From positions 2,568,720-2,632,719 of the forward strand of contig NZ_JAJKFT010000010.1 of assembly GCF_020966755.1 (NCBI RefSeq): DNA of 64,000 bases. The letters are read 5' to 3'. The notes under the pieces were generated by a model. It was not told where the DNA came from. It saw only the letters and a list, made by a program, of their open reading frames with translations, and did no database searches. The translations under genes were made by a program, and so were the position numbers. Shown here piece by piece: positions 25,075 through 33,746 of the stretch; the stretch's first letter is position 1; every line of letters begins with the position of its first letter. The stretch comes from Blastopirellula sediminis. GTDB taxonomy: Bacteria; Planctomycetota; Planctomycetia; Pirellulales; Pirellulaceae.

Positions 25075-26370
25075 TCAGCGTTTGAGGCTGACGCAGACGA
25101 TTTCCTGGTCATTCCGGACGAAAACCGACCGATCGGCGAACGCGGGATGCGCCCAGGTCACCCCGCCGCGACGGGAAAGTTGGGCGGTCGTCGGCGCGAT
25201 GATCGCAGCCCGGTCGATTTCGTGATACCCCTGCTTCGAGAGTTCGGCGATGATCAACTCTCCCTTTTCGTTGAACAGCCAATAGAGCGTGCCGTTGCGA
25301 ACGAAGTGGATGTTGCTCCAGCGACCGGGCGGCGTCGCCGTCAGGTCGGTCCAGAGGCGATCGCCGGTGTTGGGATCAAGACAGCGGAGTTCGCCATGGC
25401 TGTCGCAGCCGTAGATCGCGTTGCTGGTGAAAACCGGCGTGCTGATGATCGACTGCAGCGCGTCGGTGTCTCGTTCGCTCGGCCCGACCCGTAGCCACAG
25501 CTTTTCGACGGTCGGCTGATTCTGATTCTGGTTCAGCTTGAGCATCAGCGAACCGTCGTAGAACGACGTCAGAAACAACCGGTCTCCCTGCACGACTGGG
25601 GTCGAAATCCCGATCGGCATGTTCTTCGGCGCCCATGGGAAACGCCAATAGACGTTCCCGTTTTTCGGACTGATCCCGGCGACGCTATCTCCGGTCCAGC
25701 AGACGACCACGTCCTTGCCCCCTTGATCGATCAGGATCGGCGCCGAATAGCCGGCCCGGTCATTCAGGGCGCGCCATTCTTCTTCGCCGGTCTTGGTATT
25801 CAGCGCAACAATGCAGGCGCCATCTGATCCGCCGATCTGTACGATGACGCGATCGCGATAGACAAGCGGCGCTGCGGCGATTCCCCAGTCGGGCATCCGA
25901 ATCTTGTAGTCGGCGTTGAGATCGCGCTGCCACAAGATCTGCCCTGTCGCCGCGTCGAGACAAAACAGATTTCCCATCGTGCCGAGGGCAAAGGCGCTGC
26001 CGTTATCGATGGTGACGCTGGCCCGCGGACCGGCCTGATAGCCGACGCCGACGTAGGGGCAGTCATATTCATGCGTCCAAAGCTTTTGGCCGGTACGCTC
26101 GTCGAAGCAGTGAATTCGCTCGATCTGCTTCGGTTCGACCAGGCGATCGGTCACATAGACTTTGCCAGCGGCGACGGTCGGGCCGCTATAGCCGGAACCG
26201 ATCGGCGCTCGCCAAACCACTTCCGGTCCCTCGGCGGGAAACTTGCGGAGGATTCGATCTTCGCGCCAAACGCCGTCACGATTGGCGCCGCGCCACTGCG
26301 GCCAGTCGTCGGCCGTCGCGACGGAGCAAACGGCCAGACATACGGCGAGCGAAAACCAGGTTGTACGCAT
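25075..26370 (-). CDS. Secreted PQQ-type beta-propeller protein
   Basis: A signal peptide (MRTTWFSLAVCLAVCSVATA) precedes DDWPQWRGANRDGVWRE, the standard opening of planctomycete PQQ-binding-like repeat proteins. Propeller blades are visible as FDERTGQKLWTHEY, LDAATGQILWQRDL, LNTKTGEEEWRAL and LDPNTGDRLWTDL. No catalytic residues of PQQ dehydrogenases are evident, so it is more likely a binding or scaffold protein in the periplasm. It is the last gene of an apparent three-gene transcript, 37 bases after the DUF1549/DUF1553 gene, and may assist the presumed cytochrome functions encoded there. Confidence 0.88.
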   Translation of the reverse strand: MRTTWFSLAVCLAVCSVATADDWPQWRGANRDGVWREDRILRKFPAEGPEVVWRAPIGSGYSGPTVAAGKVYVTDRLVEPKQIERIHCFDERTGQKLWTHEYDCPYVGVGYQAGPRASVTIDNGSAFALGTMGNLFCLDAATGQILWQRDLNADYKIRMPDWGIAAAPLVYRDRVIVQIGGSDGACIVALNTKTGEEEWRALNDRAGYSAPILIDQGGKDVVVCWTGDSVAGISPKNGNVYWRFPWAPKNMPIGISTPVVQGDRLFLTSFYDGSLMLKLNQNQNQPTVEKLWLRVGPSERDTDALQSIISTPVFTSNAIYGCDSHGELRCLDPNTGDRLWTDLTATPPGRWSNIHFVRNGTLYWLFNEKGELIIAELSKQGYHEIDRAAIIAPTTAQLSRRGGVTWAHPAFADRSVFVRNDQEIVCVSLKR

Positions 26371-26407
26371 CTGTCGAATCCTTCCGTGCGAACTGAACTG
26401 CCGCGAC

Positions 26408-29400
26408 TTAACGATTGAACAAAAAGGCGGGGCTGTTGATCAATGCCCAGGCCAGGTCTTGCACGCCGGTCAGACGCTGATTCTTTTCGAGCTCGGCCAG
26501 CTTGGCGACCTTCTCTTGCAGTTGTTTCAGTCGACCGTCGCGCGAGCGATAAAACTCGGTCAGCTTTTTCGTCTGCTCTTCGGTTCGCTCGGCTGCGGCG
26601 ACCGCCAGGATTTGCTGAATCTCTTCCGGCAAGCTGCTCTTCAGATGGAGCGGCCGCGGGCTGGTGGTGACCGAGACGCGGAACTTGCCGAGCAAGTGAT
26701 TGCCGTCGGTATACTGGAAGCTCATCCGCGCGGTCAAGTTCGTCCCGTCGGCGAAGCCGGCGTCGTCGGCCGTTTCGAAGATCGCCACGTGGGTCTCGTT
26801 GAACCGCGGACTAACTGCCCAGCCGCTGCCAGGATTGCCGTCCACGGCGCCGCGGACGTCCCAGCCTTGCTGCGAGAAGGTGGCCTCGCCGCCGGTCAGC
26901 GGCACTTCTGCCGACTGATTGGCGTCTTTGCTGCTCGTCGCCGTCAGCTTCAATTCGTTCAGCACGAAGTTGCCGTTCTGGGCGCGACCCGGTCCGCCGG
27001 CTGGCAGATTGGAATCGGCGAGCGCTTCGATCCGCACGCCGGTAATGCCGGTCAGGTCGGTCGGAAAGACGAGTTCATATTCATCCTTGGCGAGCGGGCC
27101 GGTGACGAAGATCGACTGATCGTCAAGCGATTTGAACTCGGCGCCGACGGTCGACTTCATGCTGGTCGCGGTGAGCGGCTTCCAGTCAGGCGTGCGAGCT
27201 GAACCGGCTTCCCAGTCGGCCATTTTCGCCATCAGCTCGGCGTCGTACTTGGCCAACTCTTGTTGGGCCTGTTCGTAGTCGCCGATCGATTCGTGCAACG
27301 TGCGGATCGCCAGTTCTCGCTCTTCGGCGGTCGGCTTGCGAGCGAAGAACCGCAGGAAGAGCTCTTCGACCAGCTGGCCGTCGTCAGGCGTCGACTGGGT
27401 CAACTTGGTCAGGGCGTTGTTCGGATCGACGATCGCGTCGGCGATGGTCGGACCGTTGATCAGCTTCATCACCGGGCCAAGCATCACGCCGCCAGAGCGT
27501 TCGCATTCGCAAGCGCTTTCCCGCGGCGGACGACCGAAGTCGTCGAGGAACGGAATGCGGGCCGAGACGTCGGTCAGCTGCGTCGCCCGGAAGCCGGCCG
27601 GAACGCCAGGAAGCTTCGGCGTGCTGCCGGTCGCTTCATGAATTGCGTCGTATAGCACTTCGGCCGGCAAGCGACGCGGCAACGCGTGCGAATAGTTGAT
27701 CGCGTCATCTTCGTTCCAGCGATTCGTGTCGACCGAATGTTGATAGACCCGCGACGTGCAGATGCGACGGAGGATCGCGTGCATGTCGAAGTCGGTGTCG
27801 ATGAACTCTTGCGTCAAACGATCGAGCAACTGCGGATTGACGGCCGGGTTGCCGGCGCGGATGTCGTCGATCGGCTCAATGATGCCGACGCCGAACAGAT
27901 AGCCCCACAGTCGATTGACGTAGCTCTTGGCGAAATACTGGTTCTCCGGCGAGGTCATCCAGTCGGCCAGCTTTTCGCGGCGTGAGTCAGCCTCGACCGC
28001 CAGGTCATTCTGATAGGGGAACTCCGGCGGCGCGACGCTCCCGGTCAGCAGATGCTTCACTTCACCCGATCCGGTGTCGTAGATCACTTCGGCCAGCGGC
28101 GTGGCGCCTTCGACCGCGGTGCCGCCGATCTTTTGACCGGCGAAATGCTTATCTTCTTTGCGACCGACTTGGGCGAAGAAGGCGGAGAGGTGATAGTACT
28201 GGCTCTGCGTCCAACGCTCAAACGGATGGTCGTGGCACTTGTTGCAGTTGAAGCGAACCGCCAGGAAAAGCTGCGTCGTGTTTTCCATGGCGCCTTCCGG
28301 ATCGCGGAGGATCTTGTAGTAGGAGCTCGGCGGGTTGTCGATGTTGGAACCGGAGGCGGTCAGGATCTCATGGACGAACTGATCGTACGGCTTGTTCTCG
28401 GCGATCGATTCTTTGATCCAGTCGCGGAACGCATGGACGCCCGGCTCGCCGAGGAACTTTTCGTTCACCTGCAGCAGATCGGCCCATTTGTTGGTCCAGT
28501 ATTCGATAAACGGAGCGCTGCCGATCAGCCGATCGACCAAGGCTTCTCGCTTCGCTTGGGTCGGCGCCTGATCGGCGAGGAAGGCTTTCACCTCTTCGGC
28601 GGTCGGGGGCAACCCGGTCAGGTCGAGCGAAACGCGGCGGATAAACTCTTCATCGCTGCAGATCGGGCTCGGCAGCACTTTGACGCGCTGCAGCTTGTCG
28701 TAGACCAGCTCGTCGACGTAGCTTTCGGTCGGCGGATTGTTCCACTCGAAGCCGGTACGATCACCCATCACGGTGACGGTGGTCGCCGCATAGGCGCCGT
28801 CGAACCGCGCGAGCACCGCCGCTTCGCCGCGACGCATCAGCGACAACACGCCGTAAGCGTCGGCGACCGCCACTTCGATATTGCCGCTTTCGATAAACGC
28901 GTCGGCGGTAACGTCTTTGACCGTGCCGTCGGCATACGTGGCGAGAATCACAAACTGCTGCTTCATCTTCGGCAGCGGAATCACCGGGTTCTTCGGCAGG
29001 ATCTCGATTGAAGTCACCTTGGGCGATTCAAGATTCAGTTTCACGCCGCCGGCGATCCAGTTGCGCAAGATCTCGTAGCGGCGATCTCCCGGCTTGGTCA
29101 GTTGCCCGCCGACATGCGGAATGGCGCCGCTCGTCTTCAGCAGCATCAAGCTTTGATCGGGCGCCGCCCGATTGAATCGGCGGCCGGCGATATCGTCGAC
29201 CAGCGCCCGGTGATCGTAGATCGGATCGTAACCACGGAGCGAAAGCTTGAAGCCGTTCTTGCCGTCCTTCGCCCCGTGACACGTTCCTTGGTTGCACCCC
29301 ATCTTCGACATCGCCGGGTTCACGTCGCGGACATAGTCAGCGTGGACTTCCGCTTCCTGATTGCGCACGACGACCGGGATGTTGACGCTCTGATCGCCGT

Positions 29401-29704
29401 ATTTTAGGACTAGCTGAGTCTCGCCATCGGCGGCGGGAGAAACGAGCCCGGTCGGCGAAATCTGGAATTGAGTCGACTGATCCTGGCGCTGGGCGACGCG
29501 GGTCAGGTCGACGATCTCGCCCGAGTCGAGCGTGCCGGTGACCAGCACCTGGGCGTAGGCGAACGGCGAATCGAGTTCGATCCGCTCGGGCCACGCTTCG
29601 ACTTTCACCAATTGCTTGCCGGCGGGAATCGTGTTCTCAGCAGCAGCGGCGGCCGCAAACATGGCCAGCAGCGACAACGTGCTGTAGATGACGTGCGATT
29701 TCAT
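26408..29704 (-). CDS. DUF1549/DUF1553 secreted protein with haem-like Cys motifs
   Basis: This 1098-residue exported protein (signal MKSHVIYSTLSLLAMFAAAAAA) has a Big-2-like N-terminal region, then a cytochrome-like segment MGCNQGTCHGAKDGKNGFKL, then a second Big-like stretch near 240-310. The DUF1549 domain (residues about 330-540) contains RRVSLDLTGLPPTAEEV and a true CXXCH in FNCNKCHDHPFERW. DUF1553 follows (about 580-830), with YFAKSYVNRLWGYLFGVGI and LPRRLPAEVLYDAI. A C-terminal helical tail ends in a normal DUF1553 phrase, ALINSPAFLFNR. The family is a planctomycete and verrucomicrobial hallmark, presumed to act in periplasmic carbohydrate breakdown or electron transfer. The first motif is CX4CH, not CXXCH. 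Confidence 0.92.
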   Translation of the reverse strand: MKSHVIYSTLSLLAMFAAAAAAENTIPAGKQLVKVEAWPERIELDSPFAYAQVLVTGTLDSGEIVDLTRVAQRQDQSTQFQISPTGLVSPAADGETQLVLKYGDQSVNIPVVVRNQEAEVHADYVRDVNPAMSKMGCNQGTCHGAKDGKNGFKLSLRGYDPIYDHRALVDDIAGRRFNRAAPDQSLMLLKTSGAIPHVGGQLTKPGDRRYEILRNWIAGGVKLNLESPKVTSIEILPKNPVIPLPKMKQQFVILATYADGTVKDVTADAFIESGNIEVAVADAYGVLSLMRRGEAAVLARFDGAYAATTVTVMGDRTGFEWNNPPTESYVDELVYDKLQRVKVLPSPICSDEEFIRRVSLDLTGLPPTAEEVKAFLADQAPTQAKREALVDRLIGSAPFIEYWTNKWADLLQVNEKFLGEPGVHAFRDWIKESIAENKPYDQFVHEILTASGSNIDNPPSSYYKILRDPEGAMENTTQLFLAVRFNCNKCHDHPFERWTQSQYYHLSAFFAQVGRKEDKHFAGQKIGGTAVEGATPLAEVIYDTGSGEVKHLLTGSVAPPEFPYQNDLAVEADSRREKLADWMTSPENQYFAKSYVNRLWGYLFGVGIIEPIDDIRAGNPAVNPQLLDRLTQEFIDTDFDMHAILRRICTSRVYQHSVDTNRWNEDDAINYSHALPRRLPAEVLYDAIHEATGSTPKLPGVPAGFRATQLTDVSARIPFLDDFGRPPRESACECERSGGVMLGPVMKLINGPTIADAIVDPNNALTKLTQSTPDDGQLVEELFLRFFARKPTAEERELAIRTLHESIGDYEQAQQELAKYDAELMAKMADWEAGSARTPDWKPLTATSMKSTVGAEFKSLDDQSIFVTGPLAKDEYELVFPTDLTGITGVRIEALADSNLPAGGPGRAQNGNFVLNELKLTATSSKDANQSAEVPLTGGEATFSQQGWDVRGAVDGNPGSGWAVSPRFNETHVAIFETADDAGFADGTNLTARMSFQYTDGNHLLGKFRVSVTTSPRPLHLKSSLPEEIQQILAVAAAERTEEQTKKLTEFYRSRDGRLKQLQEKVAKLAELEKNQRLTGVQDLAWALINSPAFLFNR

Positions 29705-29754
29705 AAAAGCGTTTCCTTGCCGAATGGATGTGCGCCGCTGAGCGGAAGGAAGGT

Positions 29755-31149
29755 TTAGTTCGTGGAGACCGTTTGACCCGTCAGCGGGACTGCCGAGAAC
29801 TCTCGCACCAGCGAGCCGTCTTCGACCTTGTTGATACGAATGACGCCGTCAAATCCGACCGACGCCAACTCTTTGCCGTCAGGACTGAACGCGATCGAAT
29901 AGACCGGGCCATGCTGCCCCTCCATCTGCCGCAGCAGTTTGCCGTCGGCCGCGTCGAAGAGGTGAATCTCGCCGGTCTGGTCCTTGCTGCTGCCAGCGGC
30001 GACCAACTTGGCGTCGGGCGAAAAGGCGACGTCGTACACGCGGCCCGGCAACGCCGGGAACGCGCGGATCAGGTTGAAGTCGTCGCCGATCTTGCGATCT
30101 TTTTCGCGGAACATCTTGTAGATCTTCGGCGCCCCGTCGGCGCCGCCGATCAGCAGTTGATCTTCGGTCGGATGACGCATCACCGACACGATCCCTCCTT
30201 TGAGCGCCCCCGGCGTGATGCTGGTAATGTTGTCGATAAAGCGTTCGGTCTTCACCTCGTACAGCTTCATCGTCATATCGCGGCTGACCGAGACCAAGTG
30301 CGAGCCATCTTTGGAGAAGGTCGTATCGAGAGCCCAGTCTTCATGGGCGCCGTTGAAGAGTTGTTGTTCGCCGGTCTCGGCGCTGAAGACGCGGACCGTG
30401 TTGTCGCCGCAGCCGACCGCAACTTGCTTACCGTCCGGGGACCAACTGCCGCCGTAAATCGTGTCGTACGAAACGGGAATCGAGAACGACAGTTCGCCGC
30501 TCTTCACGTCCCACATTTGCAGTTCGCCCAAACGTCCCGGCGAACCGCCGGCGACGACCAACTTTTCGCCGTTGGGAGAGAAGCGGGCCGATTCGATTCG
30601 CTCCGACATCCCGACCAAACGTTTGGCGATCCCGCTGCCGTCCGCATGTTGCAGCAGCACTTCGTGGTAACCCGATACGGCGAGCAAGCCGCCGTCAGGC
30701 GAGTATTCGATCGACGTGAGGACCGGCGGCATCGAATAGATCGGCGGATGATCTTGATCGAAGATCGGGCGAGCCGACTCCGGTGTATCGTCTTTGGCGC
30801 CTTGCGAGATCCAGAGGCTCAGCGTCTGGCGATCGGCTTCGCTCAGCGGCGGCTTCCCTTTCGGCATGTCGGCCTTGCCATCGGTCGGCGTGGTCTGCGC
30901 GACCAGCGAGCTTTCGTCCGGCTTGCCGGGCACAATCGCCGCTTCGCCGCTTTCGCCGCCGGCGATCAGCTTGGCGAAGTCGGTCATGACGTACTCGCCT
31001 CCTTGCTTGGCCGGTTGATGGCAGCCTTGGCAATTGGCCTGCAAGATGGGACGAACGTCACGATAGTAGCTGACCGTGCGCTCTTCTTCTGCAAAGAGTG
31101 GAGCGGAGCTGAATAGGAGCAACGCAAATACGAACAGCTTCGACGGCAT
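29755..31149 (-). CDS. Planctomycete cytochrome c (PSCyt1) with WD40 repeats
   Basis: After a signal peptide (MPSKLFVFALLLFSSAPLFA) the protein has VRPILQANCQGCHQPAKQGG, a CXXCH haem site in the PSCyt1 domain, with distal residues in the MPKGKPPLSEADRQTLSLWI region. From about residue 130 to the end there are six to seven WD40-type units, for example ARFSPNGEKLVVAGG, SWSPDGKQVAVGCGDNTVRV and IAFSPDGKELASVGFDGVIRI. It is likely periplasmic. It is the first gene of the set with the DUF1549/DUF1553 protein (50-base gap) and the PQQ-propeller protein. This trio is a recurrent planctomycete arrangement. Confidence 0.92.
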   Translation of the reverse strand: MPSKLFVFALLLFSSAPLFAEEERTVSYYRDVRPILQANCQGCHQPAKQGGEYVMTDFAKLIAGGESGEAAIVPGKPDESSLVAQTTPTDGKADMPKGKPPLSEADRQTLSLWISQGAKDDTPESARPIFDQDHPPIYSMPPVLTSIEYSPDGGLLAVSGYHEVLLQHADGSGIAKRLVGMSERIESARFSPNGEKLVVAGGSPGRLGELQMWDVKSGELSFSIPVSYDTIYGGSWSPDGKQVAVGCGDNTVRVFSAETGEQQLFNGAHEDWALDTTFSKDGSHLVSVSRDMTMKLYEVKTERFIDNITSITPGALKGGIVSVMRHPTEDQLLIGGADGAPKIYKMFREKDRKIGDDFNLIRAFPALPGRVYDVAFSPDAKLVAAGSSKDQTGEIHLFDAADGKLLRQMEGQHGPVYSIAFSPDGKELASVGFDGVIRINKVEDGSLVREFSAVPLTGQTVSTN

Positions 31150-31525
31150 CGCAACGGATCCTTTTCGAAAGCGCCGGCTTGTGAGCAGGATTGGGGAGTA
31201 GGGAAGGGAAGGGGGCCGCTGGGGATTTGCGGCGCGGGATGACGTGAGATTAATGCTAACCGAAAAGTTGGCGAGATTGCAAGAATTTCCTACCCCCCCG
31301 GCGGAATAATGGGGCGTAACAAGAGGTTAGCCGCGATAGCTCTCGCTATCGGGGCGGCGCAGCCGCTAGAAGCATCAAAGCTCGGCTGGGAAATAAATGG
31401 GGGTAGACCACTTCAGAATGGACTCGACCGCCGTGGGGCGGTGCGCGGCTAGATGCTTCCTGCCGACTTCGTCGGCCCAGATAGCGGGAGCTATCTGGGC
31501 TAACCCGTTGTCGTTGATTCGACGA
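31150..31525. other. Intergenic region holding one GGTTAGCC repeat
   Basis: This is 376 bases between the PSCyt1 gene start and the stop of the next minus-strand gene. Bases 31325-31505 are the repeat annotated separately. The remaining 31150-31324 should contain the promoter of the PSCyt1 operon; I see no gene. Confidence 0.5.
31325..31505. repeat. GGTTAGCC palindromic element, copy 1 (181 bp)
   Basis: The element begins GGTTAGCCGCGATAGCTCTC and ends GAGCTATCTGGGCTAACC. Each end forms its own hairpin (GATAGCtctcGCTATC; AGATAGCgggaGCTATCT) and the ends are also reverse complements of each other. The inner flanks contain GGCGCAGCCGC...GAAGCATC and GATGCTTCCTGCCGACTTCG. The centre differs from copies 2 and 3. 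It ends 20 bases downstream of the stop of the 31526-33469 gene. Confidence 0.85.
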
Positions 31526-33469
31526 CTACTTTCGCAGCGTCACGCCGGTTTCCATCCAACCATCGGGCTCGGTGGTGACGAAGAACCCGGCCGGGCCAAG
31601 GTAGGGCGCCATTTGCTCGAACGGCGGCAACTTCGACGCGTCGAGCTCTTGCATGCGATGCTTTTCATCTTCGTGACCGATCGCCCAGATGCGATTGATC
31701 GCTTCGCCCAGCAGCGACTTCGACTGCGGCATTTGATTGGTGCGAAGCATTTCGTGGGTGACGCGGAACGATTCGTCGGTCCGGCCGAACTGATAGAAGC
31801 TGTCCTGGTCCAAGCCAAGCGAAGCGAGCGCTTTTTGGACGCGAACGAAATCGGTCGCTCCGGCGAGATCGGATTTGCTCAGCAACGTCTTTTCCAGCAA
31901 GCCGACATGCGACGAAACCAACAACCATTTGTCATGGATGGTGATCGCCATGTTCGGCATTTTCGGTTGCTCTTCTTCTTCCTTGGCGGTCGCCATTACC
32001 AGGGCGGTCGGCATCGTCGGGCCGACAATCGTCAGGGTCGGCAGTTCTTCTTCGACTTCCTCCAGCTTCCAGCCTTCGATCTGGTTGCCGTCGGCGTCTT
32101 TCAGTTCGAGCGGTTCGGCGTTCGGTTCGTTCTTCAGGATCTTCCAGACCGCCGCTTTCACCTTGGCGACGTCGGTCAGTTCGACCGCCATCAAGCGGCG
32201 TTCGCTTTCGGTGGTGACCGGAATGGCGCAGTCGGAAATCAGAATCACTTCGTCGCCGAGATACGGCACGATGTCTTGCGGAATGTCGACCTGCGGACCG
32301 AGGTTATCTTCCTTCAGGCTTTCCATCACTTCGTCGAAGATCTCGTCGTCGGCGTAGGCGTTGACGATCGTCTTCACGTACTTGAAGGCGTCCTGCATGT
32401 CGAAACGGAAGGCGAAATAGGTCGCCACTCCATCCGGAACCCATGCCGGCGGAGCGATCATCGCGCCGTTGGGGAAGTCCATCACGCGGGCGCCGCGGAC
32501 GAAGCGGTCGCCGGGAGCGGCGCTGGGATCGTTGGGAGCGTAAGCGAACGAGCGGTGCAGAATGTCGAATTCGTTGTTCGGGCCAACGTTGAAGTTGACG
32601 ACGCCGCCGCCACCTTGGATCGCTTCAAAGCCTTCCCCTTGGAGCAGCTTCAGCAGGTCCTTGCCGCGCTTCTTGCGACCGCCCGATTGGGCCCGCATCA
32701 CTTCGACCAGGCCGAACGGTTCGACGAACCAGCGGATATCGGGCGCCAGGCCAGCCGCCGCTTTGTCGACGCGGGCTTGCACTTCCATGTAAGCCTTCAA
32801 ACCGGAGAGGGGAGTGGCCGCTTTGCCAGCCGCTTGGGCTTTCACGACGGCGGTCATCACGTCCAGGTTATCGCCGGCGAGGAGCTGGTCTTGGTTGATC
32901 AGGTAATAAGCGATTCGCGCTTCGACTTCCCCTTTCTTTTTCGGGAAGACGTATTTGACGCCGGGGGCGCCGCCGATGGTGACGCTCGACTTCACGGCGC
33001 CTTGCTCGACTTGATTCTTGTCGATCTTGGCGAGCAGCGCGTTCGCTTCTTTTTGCTTGCCGGTCACGTCGACGATCAGCATCATCGCGTGGGTCGGGTT
33101 ATCCATCTTCGGGTAGTCTTCGTCTTTGCCCGGTTGGAGCAGCGCGAAGGCGATTTCGCCGGCGTAGACTCCCTTCAGGTCGTCGACCTTGATCCCCAGC
33201 TTTACGCCGCCATCCGAAAGCCGCTCCTTGAACTGCTCCAGCAGGTCGTCGGTGAACGGCTTCATGTTTTCGTGCTGAGCCAATTCCCCCAATTGGGTCT
33301 TGTCAAAGTGAGCGCTCAGCTCGTCGAAATCGGGAAGGGAGACGAAACCCTTCGTCGTGTCGGGCAGCAGGTCCACAGCCGGAGGGACCGCTAAGGCCAG
33401 GGAGGTGGAAGCGGCAACGCAAATTGCGCAGATTGCCAAACGGAGACTCGGTGGCATGCGAAATTTCAC
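31526..33469 (-). CDS. Large secreted planctomycete protein of unknown function
   Basis: I do not recognise a defined domain. The 647-residue protein has an N-terminal signal (RLAICAICVAASTSLALA) and otherwise looks soluble, mixed alpha/beta and acidic. Repeating features are DELSAHFDKTQLGELAQHEN near the N-terminus, IAFALLQPGKDEDYPKMD, MLIVDVTGKQKEANALLAKI and DKWLLVSSHVGLLEKTL. These resemble DUF3352-like proteins, in which a periplasmic module built of serpin-like or lipoprotein-like repeats is assumed, but this is only a resemblance. It is monocistronic, with a repeat element just past its stop codon. Confidence 0.8.
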   Translation of the reverse strand: MKFRMPPSLRLAICAICVAASTSLALAVPPAVDLLPDTTKGFVSLPDFDELSAHFDKTQLGELAQHENMKPFTDDLLEQFKERLSDGGVKLGIKVDDLKGVYAGEIAFALLQPGKDEDYPKMDNPTHAMMLIVDVTGKQKEANALLAKIDKNQVEQGAVKSSVTIGGAPGVKYVFPKKKGEVEARIAYYLINQDQLLAGDNLDVMTAVVKAQAAGKAATPLSGLKAYMEVQARVDKAAAGLAPDIRWFVEPFGLVEVMRAQSGGRKKRGKDLLKLLQGEGFEAIQGGGGVVNFNVGPNNEFDILHRSFAYAPNDPSAAPGDRFVRGARVMDFPNGAMIAPPAWVPDGVATYFAFRFDMQDAFKYVKTIVNAYADDEIFDEVMESLKEDNLGPQVDIPQDIVPYLGDEVILISDCAIPVTTESERRLMAVELTDVAKVKAAVWKILKNEPNAEPLELKDADGNQIEGWKLEEVEEELPTLTIVGPTMPTALVMATAKEEEEQPKMPNMAITIHDKWLLVSSHVGLLEKTLLSKSDLAGATDFVRVQKALASLGLDQDSFYQFGRTDESFRVTHEMLRTNQMPQSKSLLGEAINRIWAIGHEDEKHRMQELDASKLPPFEQMAPYLGPAGFFVTTEPDGWMETGVTLRK

Positions 33470-33746
33470 TTCTTTTCTTCCTCCGCCTTACTTTCTATCT
33501 GCCTGATCGAGAGAGTGTGCCGGCATTCGCCTGTCGCGCACTCTTCCTATATCGGCAGCGGCGATCGCAAATAAAAACAATGTGTGGTCAGGAAACGCTT
33601 GCCGGTTGGTCTGCTATCACAAACCGGTCAAATTGTGCCGGATTTTCCGGATCCATGATTCTGAAGCGCCTGCGCAGTTTATGCAACCTGACTGGTCAGG
33701 GCAAACCCGGTGGACGCTACCGGGGACAAGTTTCATAATCGGCCGG

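Noticed and set aside
31397-33394. 665-codon open frame on the plus strand
   Set aside because: It is antisense to the 647-residue secreted protein, which has a signal peptide and protein-like composition. The opposite frame is an effect of GC-rich codon bias.
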